NCBI RefSeq assembly: GCF_019320115.1
Contig: NC_089587.1
Location: forward strand, 104,457,158-104,521,157
Length of the DNA stretch: 64,000 bases
DNA from: Miscanthus floridulus
Taxonomy: Eukaryota > Streptophyta > Magnoliopsida > Poales > Poaceae
Direction of reading: 5' to 3'
Shown here: positions 1 through 12,702 of the stretch, in pieces
Layout: every line of letters begins with the position of its first letter
Numbering within the stretch: the first letter of the stretch is position 1
Translations under genes and position numbers: made by a program
Notes under the pieces: generated by a model
Told to the model about the DNA's origin: nothing
The model's database searches: none
What the model saw: the letters and a program-made list of their open reading frames with translations, nothing else

Positions 1-501
1 CCAAACTAGAGCTTTCAGACGCGCAATATACAAATTTACTAGCAGGTGCTTACTCGAAACACAGACAATTATCATTGCACACCTCTCGTTTGCCGGTAGA
101 CCAGAATACCCAATAACTTCACCCCAGCTGTACGGCAATCCAGGCATTCCAGAAATGAACAGACAGTTCTTTAGCATGCTGGCTAATAAATTTGCAGTAA
201 GACAATAACATCTATTTAGGCAACTGCTGTGAGCCATCAAATGAAGATCTAATGGGTCTAAATTGACACATAGACAACTAACAATAAACAATTCATTGTA
301 TAGTAAGACAATTACAAAATTATAATCTGAATTGATAGAAAGATAATTAACAATAAATAATTCTTTCTATAATAGGATAACTACAAAATTATGATCTGAA
401 TTGACACAATGATGTACCAATCTTGAAGCAAGATCAAAGGATCACGTCATCGGCTGAACCAAAGACAGATTTCAGACGCATGCCTTTTAGGAAAAGTGTT
501 C
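1..501. other. Left-edge intergenic DNA, no gene seen
   Basis: I see no open reading frame, RNA gene or recognisable element apart from the 69-bp tandem duplication listed separately. The sequence is AT-rich and its left end is cut by the window edge. Confidence 0.6.
261..398. repeat. Two tandem units of about 69 bp
   Basis: The word AATTGAYA recurs at 261, 330 and 399, and the intervening text (AACTAACAATAAA..., then TACAAAATTATRATCTGA) is repeated with substitutions. This is a simple two-copy tandem duplication of AT-rich DNA with no obvious function. Confidence 0.7.
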
Positions 502-504
502 TTA

Positions 505-1161
505 ACCTAGGGCCATTTTGGATCTAGCTAGCTAACAGTCAAGAAGTGTCTGCTAAAAATAGCAGAGAGTGGATCCAATAAGCTTGGTTTGATTAATAGA
601 CCAGCTAACTATTATCTGGGTATGTAGCTAGTGGTTTCTCAATACCTGCTCTAATCTAGCTAATAGTATGCAAAAAGATGTTTTTGCTCATGTCTTTCTC
701 ACCTTATCCACTCTCAGCGTCCGCACGCATCGAGAGATCAAAGATAAAACTCACGCGAGGACACCTTGCCACCTACGCCTTCCTCTAGCCTTCCGACTGC
801 GACAAGCCTCACCCATTCTGTTCGCTTGAACTTATCAGCTGGCTTATCAGCTAGAATCTACAGTATTTTTCTCTCACAATAAAACAGCTTCAGCCGGCTT
901 ATCACCCGGCTTTAATACCAGCTGAACATACTCTTGCGTCGACAACAAGGGCAACTCTCACTCCTCAGTCACGAGAGAGGTTGGGGCCAAGGTGGCGATG
1001 GCAAGTTGGGAGATGTGAAGATAAGAGACTGTAGAAAAAAATTATCAACTCATCTATCTATTTGCAAATGGATCTAACCACCTCTGGATAATAGCTAGCT
1101 AACATTAGCTATAAGCTATTAGCTAGCTAACTACTAATAGTCAATGGATCCAAATAGGGTC
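505..1161. mobile_element. Tourist/PIF-Harbinger-like MITE
   Basis: The left end reads CCTAGGGCCATTTTGGATC. The right end, read inverted, is GACCCTATTTGGATCC, an imperfect terminal inverted repeat. Both sides are flanked by TTA (502-504 and 1162-1164), the target duplication typical of PIF/Harbinger elements. The arms are rich in CTAGCTAGC. It encodes nothing and contains a second MITE at 819-928. Confidence 0.55.
819..928. mobile_element. Small MITE nested in the 505-1161 MITE
   Basis: It starts TGTTCGCTTG and ends GCTGAACA, with repeated GGCTTATCAGC-type words facing each other around ACAGTATTTTTCTCTCAC. This layout is common in grass MITEs. I could not define a target duplication, so the superfamily is open. 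Confidence 0.45.
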
Positions 1162-1253
1162 TTATGCATCATTTGAATAGGTTAAAGATTTTTAGAATTC
1201 TTTAGAAAAATGTACCAGATCAAATGAGAAAGATAGTAAGGTGGATTTTTAAA

Positions 1254-1622
1254 TGCCTGGTTTGGTTTCTAGCAGATTATGGAAGATGGCTTCCAAAGTC
1301 AAGCTAGGGATCCAAGGAGGCCTAGCTTTTAAACTGATTCTAAAATTCAGAGAGCTTCAAATTTTATAATCTCATAAGCTGATGCAACTTAGCTTTTTCC
1401 AACTTCCAAATCTGAAAACACAATTATTCCCTTCACATTTTGTGTCCCGAAGTTTCTTTGCATTTACCCTTGCTAAAGAACGAGGGTATTATGGATATTT
1501 TAATTTAAAAAGTTGACCAACCCTGGATTTTAGAATCTATGGTTCCAATGTTTCCAAACTCAGATTTTACAATCTAAACTGTTCAAGATAGCTTCCACAG
1601 TCCAGAAGAATCCAAACAGGCA
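1254..1622. mobile_element. MITE-like fold-back element
   Basis: The left end TGCCTGGTTTGGTTTCT matches the inverted right end TGCCTGTTTGGATTCT, and the inner arms (GGAAGATGGCTTCC and GGAAGCTATCTTG) also pair imperfectly. It is noncoding and lies directly beside the Gypsy solo LTR. No clear target duplication was found. Confidence 0.5.
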
Positions 1623-1927
1623 ACAAGGCCAAAGTCTTATTGTCAGGTTTATAAACCCGGGGTCACCAATGGACCCCCCTTCCTTATAATACTTGGCCCA
1701 GTAGACAGCACAGTGACAACGCGCGCCTAGGCCGGCCCAGATACACAATGACAGGCTAAGACCATGATCCGGTCCCCGACTGGCACCTCCGGCCAGGAGA
1801 CCTAGTCGGAGCCCCAACCGGAAGGTCTGGCCGTGGTGGGATCACAGTTCGACTCCGACCCTGTTCCTTCGACCGGGGATATGTCGGACCTTTAATCGCC
1901 TCTCCTTCCTGACCAACACGGTCGGGC

Positions 1928-4900
1928 TATAGGGTCGAGATGGCGGACTAGAGGGGGGGGTGAATAGTCCTTTCTAAAATTAATCGCGTCGGCTAACCGA
2001 AACAAGTGCGGAATTAGAACTATCGATCTAGCCAAGACTACACCCCTCTATCTATGTTCTCTAGCACCTTCGAAAGATACTAATTAAGCAACAAGGGAGC
2101 TCCTACACATGCTAGTAAGCAAAAGCACAAAGCCACCTAATGCTCACTAACAATGCTCAATAACAAGGCAACTAATGCCAAATTAGAGAGCGCAATTATT
2201 TAGCTACACAAACTAAGCAATGCAACTAACAAGGTTACACAAACCAAATTAGCCACGTAAGGGAGCTACTTATATGCTACACAAGCAAGAAGATAACTAG
2301 TAAGCTACACAAGCTAACTAATTACAAGAGCAACTACACAAGCACAATGTATATGAAAGTAATTACAAGCTTGTGTAACAAGGATGCAAACCAACGGGAA
2401 AAACAAGGTTGACACGGTGATTTTTCTCCCGAGGTTCACGTGTTTGCCAACACGCTACGTCCCCGTTGTGTCGACCGCTCACTTGGTGGTTCGGCGGCTA
2501 ATTGGCATCACCCGCCAAGCCCGCACGTCGGGCACCACAAGAACCTACCCCGAAAGTGAGGGTAGCTCAATGACACGCTCAACTAGAGTTGCTCTTCGTG
2601 GCTCCCGCGGGGCGAGCACAATGCCCCTCACAAAGCACTTCTCCGGAGCAATGCACAAGCTCCTTGTGGGCTTCAACAGAGACCACCACCAAGCCGTCTA
2701 GGAGGTGGCAACCTCCAAGAGTAACAAGCACCACCAGCTTGCAACTCGATCACCTAGTGCCACTCGATGCAACCTCATGATGCAATCGCACTAGAATCGC
2801 TCTCTCACACAATCGAATGATCACTATCAAGTATATGTGAGATGGAGGGCTCCCAAGCACTACTACACAAGCCACCAAGGCTCTAGTGTGCTCAACACCA
2901 GCCATGGCCGAAGGCCACTTCTACTTATAGCCCCAAGGGCTAAACTAACCGTTACCCCTTCACTGGGCAACTGTCGGGTCGACCGGACACTCCGGTCGTG
3001 TTGACCGGATGTTGGACCTCAGCATCCGGTTGCCCGATGATAGCCACGTGTCACCTGCGTTCAATGGCATTCTTCTGATCTCAACGGTCATCTTCTGACC
3101 AGACACAACAGCTTCAACTGACCGGGCGCTGGACCCTCAGCATCCGGTCATTTACAGTAAGGTACCGACCCCAACCGAACATGTTCGGTCGGTCGTGATC
3201 GGACGCAGTTGTAACACCTCGGGTGTTTAATAACTAAAACATGCCATGTCATCATATGCATAGCACATCATTCATGTGTTAGTGAAAAATTTTGATATGC
3301 ATACACTAAAACAAGCTTACCTTTATGTTGTATGTGTTGAATTGTATAATTTGATTCAAGTTCAAAGTTTTGTTTGGATTTGAATTTCCGAAAACCCTGA
3401 TTTCCAGTGAATTGTTTTACCCCAAAAAACCTAATTCAAAATCAAAGTACATTTTGGGGTTGAGCCTTAAAGCAAAAGTGTAGAGTTTGTTGAGTTGTAC
3501 AAAGTTGGTTTTTGGAGTTTTCAAAGTTGTTTTGAAAAATTTGAAGTAATTTAAAAAGGCGAGATTCCTTAAATGTCCCAATTTTGAATTCAAATTTGCA
3601 TTTCAAAATGTAGACTGAATTAGGGGATGGTTATAAAAGCAAAGTTGTAGAACTTTTGATTTTGAACAACTTTTATTTTTGGAGATTTTTGGGTTGTTAT
3701 GCAAATTTCAGAGTAATTTGGAAATTTGGATGAATGGCAATTCTGTAATTTAGGTGAACAGTGCTCGCCGCTCTTGCTACATTGCCGGCGACCTTCTCCT
3801 GGCTTCCAGTCGCTCCTGTGGCCGCCCTTGGCTTTGCGCTGCCATGGGAAAGGCTCCTGCGTGGCTTCCTTGCGCTTATGAGCTGCGTTATAAGACCTGC
3901 GTCGCCGTCATCTTCACCGTTTTCATTGCTCTGCTTTTCCCGTCGCCGCTACTCAACTCCGGCGAGCCCTTGTTGTCGCTGAAGTGCCTCCACCATCACA
4001 GCTAAGCCAGTCTTAGCTCTGTCTCATCCTTGCAAACCTAGCCAACTAACTGTGGTCACTTGATTTCATTGGGAATCGCCGCTCGCCGTCTTTCTTCCTC
4101 ACGACCGGCAGCACCACCGTCGCAAGCGCGTCGCCGTGGCCAGAGCTCCACGGTGCACCTCTGTCCTTATGTTTGGTTGCTCTAGCTTCGTCTCGATGTC
4201 ATGGTGCTTAATATCTTGTTGATTGCTCATTTTGACCACCGCAGTCGCTGGAGCGCCGCCACCGACGACCGTTGCTCTGCTGTGGCCGCTGTGACCGTCG
4301 ACCAGCATCTCCGTGGCTCCTCCAGTCTCGCTCTTTGCTCCATCACGTTCGGGGTGAGCTGCTGATCCTTCCCAAGCGCTCTATTTGATCTCTACCGGCC
4401 TTGTTTCGCTGGCGTAGTACAACCACTTGGCCGTGTTCGCCATGGCCGGCGTTGAGATGGTATGGAGTCATAATCAGTGCAAGTAGAGACATCAGTAGGT
4501 GCGCCTAGTCTTGGTGATCGTGTTGGTGTCTTTGCCGTCGCCGTTGGTCTCACCGTCGGTGAGTTATCGCCGGTCAGCGTGTTGTCATCGTGGTCAAACG
4601 CGGGAGGTTAGGGATGACAGGTGGGACCCGATGTCAGTGACCGTGAGTTCAAAATGAATTTTCCAATTTTTAGAGATGAATGAATAGTGTATGTTTTTGT
4701 TATTTTTGTGTAGATTTATTTGGAGCTCCAAAAATTATTAAAATTTTTGTGTGACTTCTCTGTGATGTATATTATTGAAGAAAAATATGAAATGTTGTTT
4801 TGCAGTACTTTTTTAAGGTGATAAAAATTGCTCAATTAATTAATAAATGAGTTTCCATGATTTTTCTAGGCTTATTTATTTATCCAAAAATTATGAAACT

Positions 4901-7894
4901 TGTTTTGCCACTTAGTTATCATGAGATGAACTTTTACAAAAATTTTGAGGTCAATTGGAACAAGTTTATTTATTTCATAATTATTAATTAAATAATTAAT
5001 TCATAAAAGCAAATAGTAACCTTTGATGATTTAGGTCTGGTTTGAATTTTGGATTGAGTGATGACCTTGGGGCATTAGTTGGTAATGATCCTTGGCAATT
5101 GAAGTAAGTGTTACGAAAAAGGTTTAGTTAGTTTGACTTGTAACTGTACCGCGAAGGAAAGTTGTATTCAAGTTGTTAATTTTGCATCCATCATCGAGCA
5201 TCATGTTTTATATCTCGCATCATGTTAAACATGGCATTGTTACTACGTGTAGTGAACGAAGGTGAGCACATGGTAGTTAATCAAGTTGTGGAAGAAGTTG
5301 ATCCGCCTGTTGAGGTCGGGTTGGATAATTGTGGAACGACTCCGGATCCTAACTTTTCCCGTCAATGAAGGCAAGCCCCGGATGCATTTAACCCTACCTT
5401 GTGTTTTATAAATTTTATTGCTTTTGCTTTTATATACTGCATTAAGTGATTAGGAGTCAAGTGGAAACCTAATTGGTGCATTACTGACCTTGTTTTTCCA
5501 TATCTACCTTGATACCAGTTTTAATTCGTAAATACCTAGTTATGCTTAGTCATGCTTAGTCGGGTGATTACCTGTCACATGCGAGTTTTAAATGGATCTT
5601 TGGTTATTTATGTTATCATGAGATATGAGCATGTGAAGTAATAAATCTAGACCGGGCGGACTCAGTGTAGGGGAGCCACAAGACATGGAGGTCTTGTGAG
5701 CGGGTCCTTTCCGTCTGTGTTGATTAAGGCCCGTCCATTGTTGAACTGTGTGAGATGAGACTTTGTAGTACTAACCACATACTTCGGTAAGCCTTAACTT
5801 GGCGATTCTATTACGAGAATGGCTACTCGCGCACTGGGAATGGAGAGATGGAGGGAATAGCGTGTACCCATGTGGCAATGGGCTAGATTGGTGGAGTACT
5901 GTATTCTCGGGTGGCGCGGACCTGTTCTTGTTTTAGAGGATCTGGGGGCAGGTTGATATATGTAGGTCAGGGACCTGCATATGTCGTGTGGTCTGGAATT
6001 CCTAGCTGGGTTATAATTAGTTCGAATCATCATTGCTCCTCGGTTATGGAGACTCAACTCTCTGTTCATCATCGTAGTTTAATAACTGGAACTTGAGTAA
6101 GGTTTGAGAAAGTGTTGGATATGAAGTTTCATGATCTCATTATGGATCATGTCAGCTTTGTATATGATCTCATCGAAGATAAAAATGTTGATATAAAGAA
6201 TTTTGTTAAAAAGCTTTTACGCAAAAGAACTTTGATTATTGCTAAAGCCATACCTTGAATCTCTGAGCCTGCATTCCTGAGTTCTATCAGTTTCTATTTC
6301 GGTTAAGTCTTGTTGAGTACTTTTGTACTCATGGTTCGTTGACCCTTGTTGCAGGTGAGGCTCATGAGCAGGTCTGCTTTGGACCGTGCTGCATGACTGT
6401 GGTTCAGGTCGATGACGATAAGTAAATGCGTGGCCCTTGGGCAGGGCAATCTATTTGTGTGTTTGTATTATGTTATAATGCCACTCCACTACTTTGGTTT
6501 GTAATATTTATCGAACTTAGTTTGTAAGGTTTAAAAACAACTGGTTTGTAAACTAAGTTATTGTAAGACTTCCGCTATTTTACTCTGATGTATCTATTTG
6601 AATAAACTGTTGTAATACTGCAATGACTCTATAATGTGATCCTGCTCGAAAATCGTGGATGATTCGGGGTTCCCCAAGGACACCTGATAGTCTTCTTAAG
6701 TTACCTTGAACATATGCATAGTCGTCAGAGGTCGTTGGACAGTGACAGGTGCATGTGGGTCCGATAATTTAGGATTTTCTGCCACAGTAGCCCAGCGTCC
6801 GGTCACTCTAGTTTCTCTGCTCAGCCTGCATCATCATACATCAGCCTGACCAGACACATACAGCTAGTGTCCGGTCACTTCTAGAGCCAGCGTCCGGTCG
6901 ATTGACCGACGCTGCACACTGCCTGCCACCACTGACCAGACGCTGCAACCCAGCGTCCGGTCACTGCATGACTAGAGTCCGGTCCACACTGTGGGACCCT
7001 GTCTTTTATGTATAGGGCGTCGGTGGCACCGTCGGACTATCCGCACTCTACGGGCGGACACTCCGCCGGTGGAGTTCCTAACCCTTCTCACCTCCGTTCC
7101 ATCGTCGAGTTGATCCACATCAACTCCAACTTCATCTCCTTTGGAAATGTGCCAACACCACCAAGTGTACACCACCATGTGTATGTGTGTTAGCATTTTC
7201 ACAAACATTTTTCCAAAGGATTAGCCACTCAACTTGCCATGCCACTCAATCCTAGTAATGATGCAAAGTTAGATCACTCGAGTGGCACTAGATGGCCAAT
7301 ATGCAAACAAGTTTGCCCCTCTTGATAGTACGGCCATATTTCCTAAACCCGTCATCAACTTCTCTAAACACCCATGATTGGTGAAATGAAATGCCCTAGG
7401 TTATACCTTTGCCTTGCGCATTCCATTCCATCTCCTCCAATGTCGATGCAACACATGCACCAACATGATCAACAATGATATGATCCACTTCATATCATCA
7501 TGTGATTATATTGGTTCATCGATCTTGACATCACTTGCTTTTCACCGTTGCCTTCGTCCATTGGCGCCAAGTCTTGCTCAAGCTTCACCGCCACGCGGTC
7601 CATCGCTCCAAAGCCTCCAACTTGCCCTTCACGCTTGCAACCGATCCATCAAGCCAAGTCTTGTCTTGGTCTTCTCCACCTTGATCACATGACTCAATGT
7701 CATGTCTCATGTGCAATGAGCTCCTTCATCATCACATGTGTGAGCTTTGCAACATCTCCAAGCCATTTTCACCTTCATGGCATATGTTGCTCACACATAT
7801 GTACCTGTGGACTAATCACCTGTGTATCTCACATAAACATAATTAGTTCACCTAGGTTGTCACTCAATTACCAAAACCACACAAGGACCTTTCA
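1928..7894 (-). repeat. 3' LTR of Copia-1, interrupted
   Basis: Without the inserted solo LTR (3210-6786) the remaining ~2.39 kb aligns throughout with the 5' LTR at 13360-15699. The outer terminus is TATAGGG rather than TGTAGGG, so the terminal CA on the element strand has decayed to TA. The TATA box seen in the 5' LTR is altered here, near 2920. The 190-aa and 92-aa open frames at 7414-8123 lie in the LTR and adjoining interior, run opposite to the element and are chance frames. Confidence 0.8.
3210..6786 (+). mobile_element. Tekay/Del-like Gypsy solo LTR
   Basis: A 3.58-kb insertion missing from the other LTR of Copia-1. It starts TGTAACACCTCGGGTG and ends GATTTTCTGCCACA, the TG...CA ends of an LTR. 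It matches the LTRs of element B (51085-54800) read in reverse. There is no primer site, polypurine tract or coding sequence, so it is a solo LTR. The flanks are GCAGT on the left and GTAGC on the right, so a target duplication is not clearly preserved. A GC-rich island lies at about 3750-4620 inside otherwise AT-rich sequence. Confidence 0.8.
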
Positions 7895-7911
7895 ATCTCC
7901 CCCTTTTTTGG
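7895..7911 (-). promoter_or_regulatory. Polypurine tract of Copia-1
   Basis: On the element strand the bases directly before the 3' LTR read CAAAAAAGGGGGAGAT, the expected primer for plus-strand DNA synthesis. The tract abuts the LTR start TGAAAGG exactly. Copia-2 has the equivalent tract at 21364. Confidence 0.75.
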
Positions 7912-10900
7912 TAATTGATGACAACTCTACAAAGATATGGAAATTAAGCTCTTTTGGATTCATGTTGCTTGCCCAAGCAATTTTACCATGTGAAAATGAT
8001 TTTGGACAAGTACCACAAACCCGAGATGGTAGTATTAGCTCCCCCTACATATGTGCTAGAATGTTTGATTTGAAGCTCGCACATATACATAGATTAAAAT
8101 TGTGGGAGAGTAATTACTACTAAATGATGCTAAGGTGTCTGGAATAAACCTTTGAAGCGTGTACCAATCGGAGTTGCACCTTTAAGTTCATTCTTAGCAC
8201 CATGGTTAGCTAGATATCACTTGGAAATAGAATCACTAGATACCTCATGAGATCAACTTTAAAAGCATGGTACTAGCATTACTTTATAAAACATACCAAG
8301 TGTCTAGCTATCATCCTAAGCATGCTAGTTATCAAATCATCATTCAAGTTCTATAACTAGCATACAACACACAAGCATGCATATTGAATTTAAGAACTTA
8401 TGCAATGCAAGCAAGCACATGAATATGCACATATCAAATGCAATCAATCAAAGTTCATGAGCTTGCTCCCCCTACTTGTGTGCTTCTCTTGTCTAAGAAT
8501 TTTGATCCATCTCTTTTCTCCAATGTTGCTCCCTCTTTGTCCATATTCATGTCCAACTTGCTAAGCTTTCATATCTTATCTCTCCCCTTACACAATTTAT
8601 CTCTCCCCCCTATAAAGGCTTTCATATCTTTATACAATCTCTCCCCCTTTGTCATCAATTTCCATAAAAGGTGTGTTTCTCATTGATGCAAAGGTATGTA
8701 TTTGGGGTTGATGGTTGAGGCTTGAATCTTGCATTTTTTATGGACATCACTTGATTGTTGGAATGACACCACTTGTAACTTGTATAGGGCTTCTTGAGAT
8801 ACCACACATAAGATTTTTTATCTTGATATCAATTTGTGTGACACCTCCTCCTATGTGATAGCATGGGTCACCCATTCGATACACTTGAGCTCTTGTAGGT
8901 GAGGGATGCATTCTTCATTTGATGATCACTTAAAGTTGAGGATCACTTGTGGAACCATCATCTTGCATGATTGATACCACGTGTAGATGTGTACCACTTG
9001 TATGGAGTGAATACCACTTGAAAGAATCTTCTAGTATGGAACCACTTGCTGGATTTTTCAATAAAAACCATTTCTTGAACATTTGCTATCTTCATGAGTA
9101 CCACTTATAGGATATCACTTGTGAGTTGATCTAGACATCATTTGTAGATTCTTGATAAAATACTTTGAGTCTAGATACCATTTGAAACAAACAAACTAGA
9201 TATCCATTTGCATTGTTGTCTTGTGCTTGTACTCTTATCACTATCATGAGCTTTTATGATTGACTTCAACTAAATTGATTTGCCTAAGCTTCCAAGTACG
9301 GTTTGAACCAATGAGAAGCTTCTTCACACCTCTTGCAAGGGTTATCTTGCCAATGTTGTACTTGTCACTTGTTAGCAATCCAAATTAGATCAAGTACTTG
9401 GGATCACTAGCTCATGAACAAATTCACATACTAACCACTAGATCAAGTAATAATTCAAGCAATAGTGGTAGGTTATGAATTTAAATATTTCATTTGTTAT
9501 GCATGATCCTATAAAGTATGAACTATATGCACTAACCGCATACTAGTAAGAGATGAAATGATCATGCACATTACAATGATACCTTTGCTATGTTGGAGTA
9601 GAGGATAGTCACATAGATTCCAATTAATTACTCCAATAGCAATGTGAAGTCCAATTATAAGCTTGGTGAAGACCAATAGATACCATTTTGAATTCCACTC
9701 TTCACCCATATGAAATGAATACCACTTATGATCAAGTGCACTTTCTTGTTGTGGTTGGCTTGCTTTATATTTTGATCTTTGCTTGCATGAGAGAACTATT
9801 AGGAATACCACTTGAAATATCATGACTAGCTCTCTTTTGGGTGTTGCTTGCTTTTCTTGATCAATCCTTTTGATTGCTTCAACTAAGTATCTCAAACATT
9901 TCTCAGATCACCACTTCCATGTTAGCCTTCCAAGTATCACACTTGGTTCACCTACACATAGGCGGCAAGCCCCTACACTAGGGAGAAGTGACCTCTCTCC
10001 AAGAATCATTCTTGATACTCACTTGAAATGACTTGATTGATTGATCCAAGTGATGGACTTAACTTGGTGAGTAACCTTGATTCCATCTTTAAGTCCTTTT
10101 CTTTCTTCTTGTTTAAATCCTTTTTCTTTCTACCAAATAATTTCTAATAGTCACTAGAACTTAAACTTCAACATCATCTTGAGTTTAATCTTGATCTTCC
10201 AATTTGAGTACCGAAGGTGTGCAAAGTACACTCCACAATCAAATGACCTTGTACTCTTTGCTTGTCATGCTTCTAGATCATCTCAAAACCAAACTTAGGT
10301 ATCTCAATTACTTATAAACATATTTTCAACTTGAGGACCTTTCAATTAAAGTGACTCTAGAGCAACCCAACATTTGTCACTTTTCTGGCAGATTCTGTAC
10401 TCTTCAAAGAAAAATGCATATATCCCAAAGTACTAATCCAAATACCACGAAATTTGGTGGAGGTGTGCATTACTAAGTTATCTAGTAGCTGTAAAAATTT
10501 GAGATCCATTTGACTTCTAAATTGCTACTAGATTTCAATTCTTCCACCACTGCTACATGCTGAAATCAGCTGCACTATAGCTGACAAGATCCACTCCAAA
10601 ACCGAAGCATTTCTTATCCAATCCTCATGAAAATTGTACAGAATATTATACCATAAGTCTAGAGCATGTACACCAATTTTTATGCCAATCCAATAAGTGT
10701 TGATTACTCAAATATGGCTAAGATCACAGCTCGCTCAGATTCTCAATTATAGGACAGATTTCAATCACTTGAGCTATACTTCATCAAATATGAATCAAAC
10801 TTGAAACTAACTCGTTTGAATACTTTCACAAGATATAAATCCATTCAATCCACTTAATAAATGTCATCTTATTAACTTATCCAACACAAATCAATCCAAA

Positions 10901-11263
10901 CTTGACTACAAATCAATTATTCGTTCAATCATCTCATAGCAAGCAATATTTCATATTTATCCAATTCAATCAACTCATATGCACCCAAATAAAATGATCA
11001 ATAAGAGATATACCTTGGTTAGCTTATGATCATCCAACTAGCAAGCTTCAACTCAATTATTTGCAAGTCATCAAATATATCCAATGAATTACCAACAACT
11101 TGAATTATAGCACTTGTATGTTGATAGCACTTTGGACTTCACTCAATTTTCACTTGGCATTGGGTTTGGATGTGCACTAGGCTTGATATCTTGACTCAAC
11201 ATATGATGATCAATATGAAATCAGTTGAATCTAGTCTCCAATGCTGATGGTACCTACAATCAA
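7912..11263 (-). other. Noncoding interior of Copia-1, no polymerase gene
   Basis: This 3.3-kb AT-rich stretch occupies the place of pol. I find no YVDD, integrase or protease motif and no long frame on the element strand. The 128-aa minus frame at 9509-9895 is Ile/Leu-rich and unrecognised. On the element strand the word CAAGTGGTAT, with variants, recurs many times, for example near 8765, 8991, 9011, 9041, 9098, 9719 and 9813. The same word lies beside the primer-binding site. The region aligns along its length with the matching part of Copia-2, so it is an inherited part of this family. Confidence 0.7.
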
Positions 11264-11998
11264 TCATCCACTTTTTGATGGTACCCAAACAAGTTTGGGT
11301 CCTCTCAAGTTAGGAGCAACATACTTAGGCAACGCCTTAGTATGAGTAGCGGGATGTTTTGCAATAGCAACCATAGAGGTACCATTACCATCCTTTCTAA
11401 GCACATTATTATCAACAATTGAAATAGGCTTAGAAATGTCACCTAGGGGACATGAATGTGCTATGTGTCCCCTTTCCCGATATGAGTAGCACTTTCTCTT
11501 TGCTTGAGCCTTCTCTTCTTTGCTCATGTGGTGCTTCTCATTGCCTTGCCTCTCATGGATTGCTTGACCCTTCTTCTCAAGCTTGGTAGGACACTTAGAG
11601 GCAAAGTGTCCCATACTTCCACACTTGAAGCACTTGATGTGAGTATGATCTTTCTTCTCATCTTCATTCTTGCTCATCATCTTGGCATCTTGAGTTTGCA
11701 TTGGATGTTTGCCTTTCCACCCCTTTTTGTTTTCTTCTTCTTTATCATCAAATCACCACCATCTTCATGGTTGATCTTGATTTGAACTTGGGGTGTTTTC
11801 TCTTGCTCAACTTGTGGCTTTGGTTGAGGCTTCACTTGTTGCTTCACCAATTGCTTGGTTGGACACATTGAGGTAAGATGACCCCAAGTGCGGCACTTGA
11901 AGCACTTGACATGCTTTAGCCTCTCTTCTTCTTTTATATTCTTGAGCTTCTCAATGTTAGGGCAACCATTTGTAAGGTGTCCCGCTTCATGACACTAG
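11264..11998 (-). pseudogene. gag: Copia-1 gag, zinc-knuckle C-terminal part
   Basis: This is the RNA-binding tail of the Gag-like protein, spread over more than one frame. Four zinc-knuckle sites can be traced. The first, CHEAGHLTNGCP, lies at about 11960-11998 just after two in-frame stops that remove its leading residues. The second is CFKCRTWGHLTSMCP (about 11866-11910), the third CFKCGSMGHFASKCP (about 11591-11632). The fourth, CYSYRERGHIAHSCP (about 11447-11491), has Tyr in place of the second Cys. A Lys/Gln/Pro-rich linker lies between knuckles two and three. The last open piece (11264-11701) ends with GPKLVWVPSKSG, and no protease follows. CCHC knuckles of this kind bind RNA in retroelement nucleocapsids. 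The frame breaks make this a pseudogene. Confidence 0.75.
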
Positions 11999-12000
11999 TA

Positions 12001-12702
12001 TCACATGGTATGAGAGAGCTTTCTTTGTTGTAGCTTCTTCATCTTTCTCTCTCTCTTTCTTTCGCCCTTTGTCATCTTCTTCTTGAAGCTGAGACCACAC
12101 TTGTCACCATAGTTTCTTTGAGTCTTCAACATGTGCTCAAAGGTGACTTTTGAGTTGTAGCACCTCTCTAACTTGTTGCTCAATTTCTTTACTTGTTCAT
12201 TGAGATCATTGTTCTCCTTCAAAAGGTTAGTCTCACAAGACATAGAAGTAGAACAAGCATCTATATGTGAAGAGCATGGCATATCTAATAAATCATCACA
12301 AGAGGTGGATACATGCTTCTTGCCTACATCACAAGGGTTAGCAACAATTTGTGATTTATCATTTGATCCAAGTGATGAGCTCTCATTATTTTTAAGTTTC
12401 TTTGTAAACATTTTAATGAGAGAAGCATGTTGTTCTAATAATTCATCATGAGATATAAGTAGTGTCTCATGATTCAATTTTAGCTCATCATGTGAAGATT
12501 TATAAGCATCAAGTAATTTCTTATGTTCTTCACAAGAGTTCTTTAGAAATGAGTTTTCATTTTCTAATTTCAATGTTTTAGTTTTCTCATTTTCTAAAGA
12601 CATGGTCATGCTAGCAAGTCTACTAACAAGCTCATCATATGAATCAACATGATCAACCACATTATCATTTGTTACCTTGGTGTCACCTTTGACATGAAGC
12701 AA
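12001..12702 (-). pseudogene. gag: Copia-1 gag, coiled-coil middle part
   Basis: A 233-residue open stretch on the element strand, overlapping the end of the N-terminal piece by 31 bases in another frame, so a frameshift separates them. It starts inside the chain, not at a native start codon. Residues ~25-115 are heptad-like and rich in Leu, Glu, Lys and Asn (ASMTMSLENEKTKTLKLENE, then repeated SHDEL-type blocks), which suggests a coiled coil for Gag self-assembly. Residues ~120-185 are Ser/Cys/Asp-rich. The end is highly basic (KGERKRERKMKK) and runs into the first zinc knuckle after stops at the join. Copia-2 has the same segment at 25091-26020 with the join to two knuckles intact. Confidence 0.75.

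Noticed and set aside
7548..8123. 191-aa plus-strand frame, with a 182-aa relative at 15353-15901
   Set aside because: They lie in the Copia LTR and adjoining DNA, opposite to the element; the two frames end differently because the flanks differ. No domain and skewed composition.
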